DNA of 64,000 nucleotides from Streptomyces sp. XY006 (GTDB taxonomy: Bacteria; Actinomycetota; Actinomycetes; Streptomycetales; Streptomycetaceae). The stretch spans positions 1 through 64,000 of the forward strand of contig NZ_NOKT01000035.1 in assembly GCF_002237655.1 (NCBI RefSeq), in the 5' to 3' direction. The notes beneath the pieces were generated by a model. That model did not search any database. It was given only the letters and a program-made list of their open reading frames with translations, and had not been told where the DNA came from. The position numbers were made by a program, and so were the translations under genes. Of the stretch, positions 8,425 to 16,501 are shown in pieces (position 1 is the first letter of the stretch; each line of letters opens with the position of its first letter).

Positions 8425-8919
8425 TCAGCGGGCCGCAACCTCCGGTGTGAGCAATCTGCGCAGACATCCCAGGCATCTGGAACGTTCCGGGCCAAGACTC
8501 CCCTGTGAGATACCCAACTCCCCTGCGATTTCCCGGTATGTCAGGTCCTCGGGCGACAGCAGGGCCTCCATCAGCCGGGGGCAGCGGCCCGGGAGGCGGC
8601 GGACGGCCGCGCGCAGGGCCCGGCCGCGGGCCGCGGCCAGGGCCAGCTCCTCGGGGTCGCCGCCGCCGTCGTCCACCGGTTCGAGGGCGTACGGCCGTTC
8701 GAGGCGGCTGGCGCGGCGGCTGCGGCGCGCCTCGGAGCGGACGGCCCGGCGCAGCCACTCCTCGGGGTCGACCGGCGGCCGGTCGGCGTCGAGGCGCTCC
8801 AGCAGGCGGAGCCAGACCGCCTGCTCCAGATCGCCGGGCTCGGTTCCGGCGGCATATGCCTCGGCCGAGGCCTCGGCGGTGAGCAGGGGGCGCAGGGCGG
8901 TGACCAGGTCGTGCGTCAT
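8425..8919 (-). CDS. Sigma-70-family factor-like protein
   Basis: 164 residues. The first half holds a region-2-like helix set (DLEQAVWLRLLERLDADRP); the C-terminal part resembles sigma region 4.2 (LPGRCPRLMEALLSPEDLTYREIAGELGIS), a helix-turn-helix that would read -35 elements. Two cysteines near the end (RCLGCLRRLL) could bind metal or redox partners. No anti-sigma gene is adjacent. No strong ribosome binding site is visible before the ATG at 8919. Confidence 0.75.
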   Translation of the reverse strand: MTHDLVTALRPLLTAEASAEAYAAGTEPGDLEQAVWLRLLERLDADRPPVDPEEWLRRAVRSEARRSRRASRLERPYALEPVDDGGGDPEELALAAARGRALRAAVRRLPGRCPRLMEALLSPEDLTYREIAGELGISQGSLGPERSRCLGCLRRLLTPEVAAR

Positions 8920-8934
8920 ATGCGGAGCGACGCA

Positions 8935-8964
8935 GCCGCCCGGGCGGCGGGTTGCCCGGGCGGC
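8935..8964 (-). terminator. Terminator of glpQ
   Basis: Perfect 11-bp inverted repeat GCCGCCCGGGC / GCCCGGGCGGC with an 8-base loop between the glpQ-like stop (9008) and the sigma-like gene start (8919). Confidence 0.7.
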
Positions 8965-9007
8965 CGAACCTCACTCGAACGGCGGGGGCGCGCTCGCGTA
9001 TTGACGC

Positions 9008-10198
9008 TCAGCCGTTGCGGAAGTCCTCCCGGGCCAGCAGCCCGGTGTCGGGCTGGTCGGTGAAGACGCCGTCGATGCCGGTCGCGAAGTACGTCCGGTA
9101 GGCGCCGAAGACGTCGCCGTAGGCGTCCGCGTCCGTGCCCTTGCGGAAGTCCGCCGGCAGGAAGGGGTTCTCGTTGCGCAGGGTGTACGGGTGCAGGATC
9201 AGCCCGACCTTGTGGGCGTCGGCGACGAGCGTGGTCGGCCGGGTGAGGTTGCCCTGGGCGTCACGCGGGATGACCAGGTCCAGGGTCGGTCCGATGCCCT
9301 GCGCGTAGGAGGCGATCTCCCGCAGGCCGGCCGGCTTGACCAGGTCGGCCACCGTGCGCGGGTCGCCGGTCTCGACGAAGTCCCAGGGGCGCGAGTCCGC
9401 CGACGACAGCAGCACCACCAGCGGGTTGTCGACGAGCTTGTTCAGCCGCTCGATGCTGGTCGGCTCGAACGACTGCAGGATGACCGGGGAGGTGCGCCGG
9501 TCCTTGCGGTACTTGCGCAGCAGCTTGGCGACGCGCTCCTCCAGGGCGAGGCCCTGCTTGCGGAAGTAGGTGGGGTGCTTGAGCTCGGGGTAGATCCACA
9601 CCTGCTTGCCGCGCTTGCGGGTCTGCTCGTCCTGCCAGCGCAGCACCTCTTCGAAGGTGGGGATCTCCCAGCGCCCGTTGTACAGGGTGTTGTGCGGGCG
9701 GTTGGCCGGGATGCGCTCGATCGCGCGCAGGGTCTTCAGCTCGGCGAGGGTGAAGTCCTCGGTGAACCAGCCGGTGGTGGAGACGCCGTCGAGGACCTTG
9801 GTCTTCCTGCGGCCGGCGAACTCGGGGTGGGCGGCGACGTCGGTGGTACCGCCGATCTCCGGCTCGTGGCGGCAGACCAGGTGGCCGTCCTTCGTCGGGA
9901 CCAGGTCGCCCGCCTCGACGATGTCGGCGCCCATGTCGAGGGCCAGCTGGTAGGAGCCGAGGGTGTGCTCCGGGCGGTAGCCGCTGGCGCCGCGGTGGCC
10001 GATGATCGTCGGCTTGGGCAGGCTGCCGACTCCCCCGCCGCCGTGCCGGGCGCCGTCGGCCCGGGCCGGGCCGGCCATGCCGAGGACCGCTCCGCCGGCG
10101 CCGAGCACCGCCGCGCCGAGCAGGGCCCGCCGTCCGGCCCCACCCGTCGTTCCGCCCGCGATTCCGCCCGTAATTGCGTTCGACTCCTGCGTTCCCAT
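9008..10198 (-). CDS. glpQ: Exported glycerophosphodiester phosphodiesterase (GlpQ-like)
   Basis: 396 residues. The N-terminus has a twin-arginine-type signal (GAGRRALLGAAVLG, cleavage likely near GPARADG), so it is probably folded before export. The GDPD domain starts at IIGHRGASGYRPEHT (metal-binding and catalytic His/Arg), continues with EAGDLVPTKDGHLV and HEPEIGGTTDVA, and the conserved YPELKHPTYF follows. It would hydrolyse deacylated phospholipid glycerophosphodiesters to glycerol-3-phosphate outside the cell. ATG at 10198 with GGGAGGG upstream. Confidence 0.9.
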   Translation of the reverse strand: MGTQESNAITGGIAGGTTGGAGRRALLGAAVLGAGGAVLGMAGPARADGARHGGGGVGSLPKPTIIGHRGASGYRPEHTLGSYQLALDMGADIVEAGDLVPTKDGHLVCRHEPEIGGTTDVAAHPEFAGRRKTKVLDGVSTTGWFTEDFTLAELKTLRAIERIPANRPHNTLYNGRWEIPTFEEVLRWQDEQTRKRGKQVWIYPELKHPTYFRKQGLALEERVAKLLRKYRKDRRTSPVILQSFEPTSIERLNKLVDNPLVVLLSSADSRPWDFVETGDPRTVADLVKPAGLREIASYAQGIGPTLDLVIPRDAQGNLTRPTTLVADAHKVGLILHPYTLRNENPFLPADFRKGTDADAYGDVFGAYRTYFATGIDGVFTDQPDTGLLAREDFRNG

Positions 10199-10585
10199 GA
10201 GCGCCCTCCCTGCCGTCGGCTCGTCAGTGCGGGCCGATCGTAGGGGCGCGTACATGACCGGCGGGAGACCGCGGGCGGAACACGCGGGTGACTGGGAATG
10301 TCACTAGTGGCTGGTGAGGCCGCTGAACTGACGGTTCATCGCCTCCCGCCGGATTCGGCGCGGCGGTTGCGGGAACGCGTCCGGCAGGCGCCTCAGGCGA
10401 TGTGTGTCACACCATGTCGACCGCGTTACGGACCGTCGGCGGCGTGCCACCGCAGGTAAACACGCGTCAACAGTGCGTAAGGCCTCGGTGAAGTCGCCGT
10501 GCCCGATGTGCGCGATCCCGGGGCCCGCGAGTATCGTCCTCACCTGCACAGACTCATAGTGAATCCCTTGACACCGGAGGGCCCG
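10199..10585. other. Divergent intergenic region, glpQ / acyltransferase
   Basis: 387 bases between divergent starts. It contains an 11-bp palindrome GTGTGTCACAC at 10402-10412 and the short palindrome CACTAGTG at about 10302. Either might be an operator. I found no PhoP box with the needed 11-bp repeat spacing and no convincing coding frame. Confidence 0.4.
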
Positions 10586-11260
10586 TTGTCCCGCTTCGCG
10601 CTCATCAAGGCAGTGCTCGGCCCGGTCATGCGCCTGATGTTCCGCCCACAGGTGGAGGGCGCGGAGCACATTCCCGGCGACGGTCCCGTCATCCTGGCCG
10701 GCAATCACCTGACCTTCATCGACTCGATGATCCTGCCGCTGGTCTGCGACCGTCAGGTCTTCTTCATCGGCAAGGACGAGTACGTGACCGGCAAGGGCCT
10801 CAAGGGCCGGCTGATGGCCTGGTTCTTCACCGGCGTCGGCATGATCCCGGTGGACCGGGACGGCGGCCGGGGCGGCGTCGCCGCGCTGATGACCGGGCGC
10901 CGGGTGCTGGAGGAGGGGCGGGTGTTCGGCATCTACCCCGAGGGCACGCGCTCGCCCGACGGCCGGCTGTACCGGGGGCGGACGGGGATCGCCCGGCTGA
11001 CCCTGATGACGGGGGCGCCGGTGGTGCCGTTCGCCATGATCGGCACGGACAAGCTGCAGCCGGGCGGGGCGGGTCTGCCCCGGCCGGGCAAGGTCACGGT
11101 GCGCTTCGGCGAGGCCATGGAGTTCTCCCGCTACGAGGGGATGGACCGGGACCGGTACGTGCTGCGGGCGGTGACCGACTCGGTGATGGCCGAGGTCATG
11201 CGGCTGTCCGGGCAGGAGTACGTCGACATGTACGCGAGCAAGGCGAAGGAAGCGGCTTAG
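10586..11260 (+). CDS. 1-acyl-sn-glycerol-3-phosphate acyltransferase (PlsC family)
   Basis: 224 residues. Shows the acyltransferase motifs NHLTFID (the H-x4-D catalytic pair), GMIPVDRDGG, FGIYPEGTRSPDG and APVVPFAMIG. It would transfer an acyl chain to lysophosphatidate at the membrane in phospholipid synthesis. I start at TTG 10586 because GGAGG lies just upstream and the resulting N-terminus (LSRFALIKAVLGP) matches the family; an in-frame ATG at 10499 would add 29 residues of unlikely sequence. Confidence 0.85.
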   Translation: MSRFALIKAVLGPVMRLMFRPQVEGAEHIPGDGPVILAGNHLTFIDSMILPLVCDRQVFFIGKDEYVTGKGLKGRLMAWFFTGVGMIPVDRDGGRGGVAALMTGRRVLEEGRVFGIYPEGTRSPDGRLYRGRTGIARLTLMTGAPVVPFAMIGTDKLQPGGAGLPRPGKVTVRFGEAMEFSRYEGMDRDRYVLRAVTDSVMAEVMRLSGQEYVDMYASKAKEAA

Positions 11261-11287
11261 GTTCTGCCGGGGCGCCGCGGGCTCGGA

Positions 11288-11380
11288 GGGCCGTGGAGCG
11301 TCGGCGGCTCGGGGGGCCGTGGAGCGTCGGCGGCCGCGGGTTGTGGTGGGCTTGTCGCGTAGTTCCCCGCGCCCCTGAGG
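11288..11380. repeat. 27-bp direct repeat and dispersed gene-end element, copy 2
   Basis: The stretch GGGCCGTGGAGCGTCGGCGG occurs twice with a 27-base period (about 11288 and 11315), followed at 11336-11380 by a reverse-oriented copy of the dispersed element (AGTTCCCCGCGCCCCTGAGG). It lies between convergent genes. Confidence 0.65.
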
Positions 11381-11462
11381 GCATGACCCCCGGGGGCGTT
11401 CGGCGTGTGGGCCCCGTGCCCCTGAGGGCGTGACCCCCAGGGGCGTTTCCTGGCTCGGCGTG

Positions 11463-12998
11463 TCACGGCTGTTTCGTCGGGCCGCCTTCCAGGCTCTGGC
11501 CTCGTAGCAGGAACCATGCCGCCACCGCCGCCGCCAGCAGGACGGCCGCGCCGGCGCCCGCCGCGAGCGCCAGCCCGTCGACGAAGGCCGTGCGGGCCAC
11601 GTCCAGCATCGCGGCGGCACTGTGCGCCGGCAGGGCCTCGGCCGCCTCGACGGCGCCGCCCAGCGACTCGTGCGCGGCGTCCGGCGTGCCGGCGGGGCCG
11701 GTGAAGCCGCGGTAGACGCCGGTGACGATCGAGCCGAGTACGGCGATCCCGAGGGCCGCGCCGAGTTCGTAGGCCGTCTCGGACACGGCGGACGCGGAGC
11801 CCGCCTGTTCCTTGGGCACGCTGGAGAGGATCACGTCGGCGGTCACGGTGAAGGACAGGCCGGCGCCGACGCCGACCACCAGCAGCGCGGCCCCGAGGAG
11901 CGGGTAGCCGGTGGACTGGCCGATCACCGTGAGCGCGGCCAGCGCGAGGCCGATCGCCGCGAGCCCGCCGGAGACGACGACGCGCACCGAGAAGCGGCGG
12001 GCCGCACGTCCCGCGATCAGACCGGCCACCACCGCGCCGATCGCGGCGGGCAGTTCGGCCAGACCCGCCTCGAACGGGCGCCTGCCCTGGACGAGTTGCA
12101 GGTACTGCGAGAGGAAGAACACCAGGCCGGACAGGCCGAGGATGGTCAGCAGGTCGGCGAGCACCGCCCCGCTGAAGCCGCGGTTGCGGAACAGCCGCAT
12201 GTCCAGCAGCGGGGCCGGGAGCCGCAGCTGACGGCGGACGAACCCGTACAGGGCCGCCGCGCCCAGCAGACCGGCGGCCAGGGTGCTCCAGGCGAAGCCG
12301 TGGGTCGCCGCCTCCTTGACGGCGTACACGATGCCGATCATGCCGAGCAGTGACAGCACCACGCTGACCAGGTCCCAGGGGCCGGGGTTCGCGGTGCGCG
12401 ACTCGGGCAGCAGCCTGCTCCCGACGAGCACCAGCACGATCATCACGGGCAGGTTGATCAGGAAGACCGAGCCCCACCAGAAGTGCTCCAGCAGGAATCC
12501 GCCGACGATCGGCCCGACGGCCGTACCGGCGGAGGCGGTGGCGCCCCAGATGCCGACGGCGAGACTGCGCTCGCGCGGGTCGTGGAAGAGGTTGCGGATC
12601 AGCGCGAGGGTGGCCGGCATCAGGGTCGCGCCGGCGACGCCGAGCAGCGCCCGGGCGACGATCATCATCTCGGGCGTGGTGGCGTAGGCGTTGAGGACGG
12701 ATATCGCGCCGAACGCCGTGGCGCCCACGAGCAGGATCCGCTTGCGGCCGATGCGGTCGCCGAGGCTGCCCATGGAGACGAGCAGGCCGGCGATGACGAA
12801 CGAGTAGACGTCGCCGATCCACAGCAGCTGCGTGCCGGACGGCTTGAGGTCCTCGCTGATGTAGGGGGTCGCGAGACCGAGGACGGTCGCGTCGACGGCC
12901 ACCAGCAGCACGGCGAGCACGAGGACGCCGAGCGCGAGCCAGCGGCCCGGGCGCTTCACCGCCTCGGTCGTGGTCGTCGGCTGCAGGGTGCTGGTCAT
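11463..12998 (-). CDS. MFS multidrug efflux transporter, DHA2 (14-helix) family
   Basis: 511-residue proton-driven exporter. It starts LALGVLVLAVLLVAVDATVLGLA, has motif A GSLGDRIGRKRILL between helices 2 and 3 and the motif C-like region GATASAGTAVGPIVGGFL, and ends with the long final loop and helix typical of the EmrB/QacA group. The ATG at 12998 overlaps the stop of the TetR gene (ATGA), so pump and repressor are cotranslated. Substrate unknown; the regulator type suggests a toxic small molecule. Confidence 0.92.
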   Translation of the reverse strand: MTSTLQPTTTTEAVKRPGRWLALGVLVLAVLLVAVDATVLGLATPYISEDLKPSGTQLLWIGDVYSFVIAGLLVSMGSLGDRIGRKRILLVGATAFGAISVLNAYATTPEMMIVARALLGVAGATLMPATLALIRNLFHDPRERSLAVGIWGATASAGTAVGPIVGGFLLEHFWWGSVFLINLPVMIVLVLVGSRLLPESRTANPGPWDLVSVVLSLLGMIGIVYAVKEAATHGFAWSTLAAGLLGAAALYGFVRRQLRLPAPLLDMRLFRNRGFSGAVLADLLTILGLSGLVFFLSQYLQLVQGRRPFEAGLAELPAAIGAVVAGLIAGRAARRFSVRVVVSGGLAAIGLALAALTVIGQSTGYPLLGAALLVVGVGAGLSFTVTADVILSSVPKEQAGSASAVSETAYELGAALGIAVLGSIVTGVYRGFTGPAGTPDAAHESLGGAVEAAEALPAHSAAAMLDVARTAFVDGLALAAGAGAAVLLAAAVAAWFLLRGQSLEGGPTKQP

Positions 12999-13546
12999 GT
13001 TTCCTCTCTCCTGAGTGCGCCGCCGAGCAGCAGCTCGACGATCATGTGCGGGAAGTCCTTGGGGGCGCCCTTGCCGCTCTGCACCAGCCAGGCGCCGGAG
13101 GCCAGCAGGCCGTACAGCGCCTCGGTGAGCCAGGCGGGCGTGAGGTCGATGCGGAACTCGCCGTCGAGCTGGCCGCGCCGGAACACGGCGGAGATCCGCT
13201 CGTCGATCAGCGCCCAGCCGGCGTTCTGCTCCTCGCCCTCGAACAGCTGGTTCTCGGTGTAGAGGAAGGCGAGCAGTCCGGCGGCGGGCTCGATGGCGCC
13301 GACGAGCCGGCGTACGGCGTCGCTCGCCGTGCCCTCGTCCAGCCGTGCCGCGTCCAGCGCGGCCTCGCACTCGGCGATGCCGAGCGACTCCAGCGCGCGG
13401 ACGAGCGCGTCCCGTCCGGCGAACTGCCGGTGCAGCGTGGCCCGGCTGATCCCGGCGGCCTTGGCGACCTCGTCCATGGTCGCGGTGGATTTGCGGGTCA
13501 GCAGGGCCGCGGCGGAGCGCAGCACGTGGTCACGATCGACAGCCAT
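12995..13546 (-). CDS. TetR-family repressor of the adjacent efflux pump
   Basis: 183 residues. The N-terminal helix-turn-helix reads VLRSAAALLTRKSTATMDEV then AKAAGISRATLHRQFAGRDAL, standard TetR form; the rest is a ligand-binding helical domain. I start at the ATG at 13546 (MAVDRDHV); an in-frame ATG at 13564 is possible. No clear binding site precedes either, so a leaderless transcript is possible. It overlaps the MFS gene by 4 bases and lies next to a perfect palindrome at 13566-13583. Confidence 0.88.
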   Translation of the reverse strand: MAVDRDHVLRSAAALLTRKSTATMDEVAKAAGISRATLHRQFAGRDALVRALESLGIAECEAALDAARLDEGTASDAVRRLVGAIEPAAGLLAFLYTENQLFEGEEQNAGWALIDERISAVFRRGQLDGEFRIDLTPAWLTEALYGLLASGAWLVQSGKGAPKDFPHMIVELLLGGALRREET

Positions 13547-13565
13547 GAGACAACGGTACCCCATG

Positions 13566-13583
13566 TGAGACATCAATGTCTCA
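13566..13583. promoter_or_regulatory. Probable TetR operator
   Basis: Perfect palindrome TGAGACATCAATGTCTCA (8-bp arms, 2-base spacer) directly upstream of the TetR/MFS operon. Position and symmetry fit an autoregulatory operator. Confidence 0.75.
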
Positions 13584-13631
13584 CTCTGGGCATGCGTGAC
13601 TCACGGCTGTCGGGTCAGGAGGGGTGAGAGA

Positions 13632-14603
13632 TCAGTGCCAGGGCAGCTGTCCGCGCCGCTCCCAGTAGGCGCGCGGGTCCTCGGCCAGGGTGGCGAGCCG
13701 GGTCAGCTGGGCGTCGTCGAGGTCGACGACGGCGGCGTGCAGGTTCGAGGCCAGCTGCTGGGTGGTGGCGGCACCGGAGAGGACGACACCGGCCCAGGGC
13801 TGCCGCAGGACGACGGCCAGGGCGACGGCGTCGCAGCCCAGGCCGGTCTGCCCGGCGATCTCCTTCAGGACGTCCGGGGCGTGCGGCCCGGCGAGGCGCC
13901 CGTTGGCCATGCCCTCCTTGACGATCACGGTGAGCCCGGCGTCGTGCGCCTCGGCGAGGGCGGGGCCGGCGGAGGTCTCCAGCGCGTTGTACGTGGACTG
14001 CACGGTGCGGAAGAGGGGTTCGCCGTCAACCGTCACGGCGAGGGCGGCGCGGATCGCGTCGGCCTGGGCCGGGCCGCTGGTGGAGAAGCCGACGGTCAGG
14101 CCCCGGGCGGCGGCCTCCGCGAGCTTCGCGTGCAGTTCCTTGTCGGTGAGGGCCGGGCTGTCCGGGGTCACCGAGTGGATCTGGTAGAGGTCGAGGCGGT
14201 CGCCGAGCAGGGCGTCGGTCTCGGCGCGCTGCCGCTCGTAGGTGGCGAGGGTGTGGTCCTTGACCTCGTGCGTGTCGGCGTCGGTGGACCAGTCGGCGGT
14301 GTAGGTGTAGCCCCACTTGCTGCCGACGACGATGTCGTCCAGGCCGGGCCGGTTCTTCAGCCAGTCGGCGAGGAACTCCTCCGAGCGGCCGTAGGAGCGG
14401 GCCGCGTCGAAGTAGCGGACGCCCTGGGCGTAGGCGGCGTCGAGCAGTTCGTGGGTGCGGGCGCGGAGGGCGTGGACGCTGCGGTCCTCCCCGAGGTCCT
14501 CGTCCCGGTTGAGGTTGATGTAGCCGGGGCGTCCGACCGCGGCGAGGCCGAGACCGATGTGGCAGGTGGGGGTGGTCGCTGAGGCCAGGCGGGCGAAGGG
14601 CAT
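13632..14603 (-). CDS. Aldo/keto reductase
   Basis: 323-residue NADPH-dependent oxidoreductase with a TIM-barrel fold. The catalytic tetrad is visible: Asp in YFDAARSYGRSEEF, Tyr in the same segment, Lys in VVGSKWGY and His in LYQIHS. The C-terminal cofactor loop VVLSGAATTQQLASNL is present. Resembles the AKR group of pyridoxal or L-galactose dehydrogenase-like proteins. It is followed by argH on the same strand, but a repeat element separates them. Substrate unknown. Confidence 0.85.
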   Translation of the reverse strand: MPFARLASATTPTCHIGLGLAAVGRPGYINLNRDEDLGEDRSVHALRARTHELLDAAYAQGVRYFDAARSYGRSEEFLADWLKNRPGLDDIVVGSKWGYTYTADWSTDADTHEVKDHTLATYERQRAETDALLGDRLDLYQIHSVTPDSPALTDKELHAKLAEAAARGLTVGFSTSGPAQADAIRAALAVTVDGEPLFRTVQSTYNALETSAGPALAEAHDAGLTVIVKEGMANGRLAGPHAPDVLKEIAGQTGLGCDAVALAVVLRQPWAGVVLSGAATTQQLASNLHAAVVDLDDAQLTRLATLAEDPRAYWERRGQLPWH

Positions 14604-14611
14604 CGGGGGCT

Positions 14612-14661
14612 CCGTTCGGTCGGCTCCGGTTCGGCTCCGGTAGGGCTCCGGTTCGGCTCCG
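14612..14661. repeat. Short tandem repeat upstream of the aldo/keto reductase
   Basis: Four near-identical units of about 10-11 bases around TCGGCTCCGGT, directly 5' to the reductase start. Could be slippage-generated or bind a regulator. Confidence 0.6.
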
Positions 14662-14730
14662 ACCCAACGTAACCCGCGATGACCTTCGCCTCAGGCTCGG
14701 GACGGGCGGTGTTCCGGCGGGTGCGGGAGG

Positions 14731-14776
14731 TGTGCGGCTGGTCGCGCGGTCCCCGCACACCTGAGGGGCGTACCCC
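14731..14776. repeat. Dispersed gene-end element, diverged copy 3
   Basis: The pattern GTGCGGCTGGTCGCGCGGTC followed by CCCGCACACCTGAGGGGCG matches the reverse strand of the dispersed element with several changes. It abuts the argH stop. Confidence 0.5.
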
Positions 14777-16210
14777 TCAGGTCCGCTGCCCGGCCACCGC
14801 CCACTCGTGCTGGGCCGCCACGTCGGCCTTCACCTCGGCCAGCTGGACGGCCACCGCGCTCGGGGCCGTGCCGCCCCGGCCGTCGCGGGAGGCCAGGGCC
14901 CCGGGGACGTTCAGGACGGAGCGGACCTCGGGCGTCAGGTGGGACGAGATCTTCGCGAACTGTTCGTCCGTCAGCTCGTCCAGCTCCTTGCCCTCGGCCT
15001 CGGCGGCCTTCACGCACTCGCCGGCGACCTCGTGGGCCACGCGGAACGGCACGCCCTGCTTCACCAGCCACTCGGCGATGTCGGTGGCGAGGGAGAAGCC
15101 GGCCGGGGCCAGTTCCTCCATGCGCTCACGGTGGACGGTGAGGGTGGCCATCATGCCGGTGAAGGCGGGCAGCAGGACCTCCAGCTGGTCGATGGAGTCG
15201 AAGACCGGCTCCTTGTCCTCCTGGAGATCGCGGTTGTAGGCGAGCGGGAGGGCCTTGAGGGTGGCCAGCAGGCCCGTCAGGTTGCCGATCAGGCGGCCGG
15301 ACTTGCCGCGGGCCAGCTCCGCGATGTCCGGGTTCTTCTTCTGCGGCATGATCGACGAGCCGGTCGAGAAGGCGTCGTGCAGGGTCACGAAGGAGAACTC
15401 CTTCGTGTTCCAGAGGATGACCTCCTCGGCGATCCGGGAGAGGTTGACCCCGATCATCGCCGTGATGAACGCGAACTCGGCGACGAAGTCCCGGGAGGCC
15501 GTGCCGTCGATCGAGTTGGCCACCGAACCCCCTTCGAACCCGAGGTCCTTCGCCACGGCCTCCGGGTCCAGCCCGAGGGAGGAACCGGCCAGGGCGCCCG
15601 AGCCGTACGGCGACACGGCCGTGCGCGTGTCCCACTGGCGCAGCCGCTCGGCGTCCCGGGAGAGGGACTGGACGTGGGCGAGGACGTGGTGCGCGAACAG
15701 GACCGGCTGGGCGTGCTGCAGGTGCGTGCGGCCGGGCATCGCCACGTCGGGGTGGGCCTCGGCGAGGCCGATCAGCGCGTCCTGGAGCTCGGCGATCAGG
15801 CCGCCGATGACCCGGGCGTGGTCGCGCAGGTACATCCGGAAGAGCGTGGCGACCTGGTCGTTGCGGGAGCGGCCCGCGCGGAGCTTGCCGCCGAGGTCGG
15901 GGCCGAGGCGCTCCAGCAGACCCCGCTCCAGCGCCGTGTGGACGTCCTCGTCGGCGATCGTGCCCGTGAAGGAGCCGTCGGCGACGTCCGCCTCCAGCCG
16001 GTCGAGGCCGGCGATCATCCGGGTCAGCTCGGCGTCCGTGAGGAGGCCGGCCTGGTGCAGCACGCGCGCGTGGGCACGCGAACCGGCGATGTCGTACGGC
16101 GCGAGCCGCCAGTCGAAGTGGACGGACGCGGACAGCTTCGCCAGGGCCTCGGCGGGACCGTCGGCGAAACGGCCGCCCCAGAGCCGGACGTCACCGCTGT
16201 TGCTGCTCAC
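14777..16210 (-). CDS. argH: Argininosuccinate lyase
   Basis: 477-residue enzyme of the last step of arginine synthesis, splitting argininosuccinate to arginine and fumarate. The family signature GSSIMPQKKNPD with the catalytic Ser is at about 280; LWGGRFADGP at the N-terminus, RTHLQHAQPV and SRNDQVAT are further conserved blocks. The GTG at 16210 has GAGGAG upstream. A double ARG box lies 48 bases before the start, so it should respond to the ArgR encoded at 22.5-23.0 kb. It is separated from argCJBDR by about 6 kb of unrelated genes. Confidence 0.96.
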   Translation of the reverse strand: MSSNSGDVRLWGGRFADGPAEALAKLSASVHFDWRLAPYDIAGSRAHARVLHQAGLLTDAELTRMIAGLDRLEADVADGSFTGTIADEDVHTALERGLLERLGPDLGGKLRAGRSRNDQVATLFRMYLRDHARVIGGLIAELQDALIGLAEAHPDVAMPGRTHLQHAQPVLFAHHVLAHVQSLSRDAERLRQWDTRTAVSPYGSGALAGSSLGLDPEAVAKDLGFEGGSVANSIDGTASRDFVAEFAFITAMIGVNLSRIAEEVILWNTKEFSFVTLHDAFSTGSSIMPQKKNPDIAELARGKSGRLIGNLTGLLATLKALPLAYNRDLQEDKEPVFDSIDQLEVLLPAFTGMMATLTVHRERMEELAPAGFSLATDIAEWLVKQGVPFRVAHEVAGECVKAAEAEGKELDELTDEQFAKISSHLTPEVRSVLNVPGALASRDGRGGTAPSAVAVQLAEVKADVAAQHEWAVAGQRT

Positions 16211-16257
16211 CTGCTGCGCTCCTCACTGGGTGGGATGGGCACCGCCACGGGCAGTGT

Positions 16258-16295
16258 ACTGCATGATTATGCAGAGTTCTGCATGATTCGTCAAT
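16258..16295. promoter_or_regulatory. Double ArgR operator (ARG boxes) of argH
   Basis: Box 1 is CTGCATGATTATGCAG (16259-16274), a perfect 6-bp-arm palindrome; box 2 (16279-16294) repeats CTGCATGATT with a degenerate second arm. Two boxes about 20 bp apart is the usual binding arrangement for hexameric ArgR. Confidence 0.85.
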
Positions 16296-16501
16296 CGAGG
16301 GGATCGAGGCCTGAACCAAGGGCGCGGACGAGGGTGCGGACGAGGGTGCGGACCGAGGCCGCACCCGGGATCGGTTTCCGGCCAGAGCAGGGGAATTCGC
16401 GGGCCCGTTGAACGCGGGAAACCGCTTACCCGTACCTCTCGCCGAACGCAGGCGCCGCGTTTGTACACCCACGACCCACCGACCCCTAGTGAGGCACCCC
16501 C

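Noticed and set aside
10309..10328. PhoP (PHO) box upstream of glpQ
   Set aside because: GTTCA and TCACC elements are present but 9 bases apart rather than the 11-base period of PHO box direct repeats.
14612..14661. CRISPR-like array in short tandem repeats
   Set aside because: Units are about 10 bases with no spacers and no cas genes in the window.
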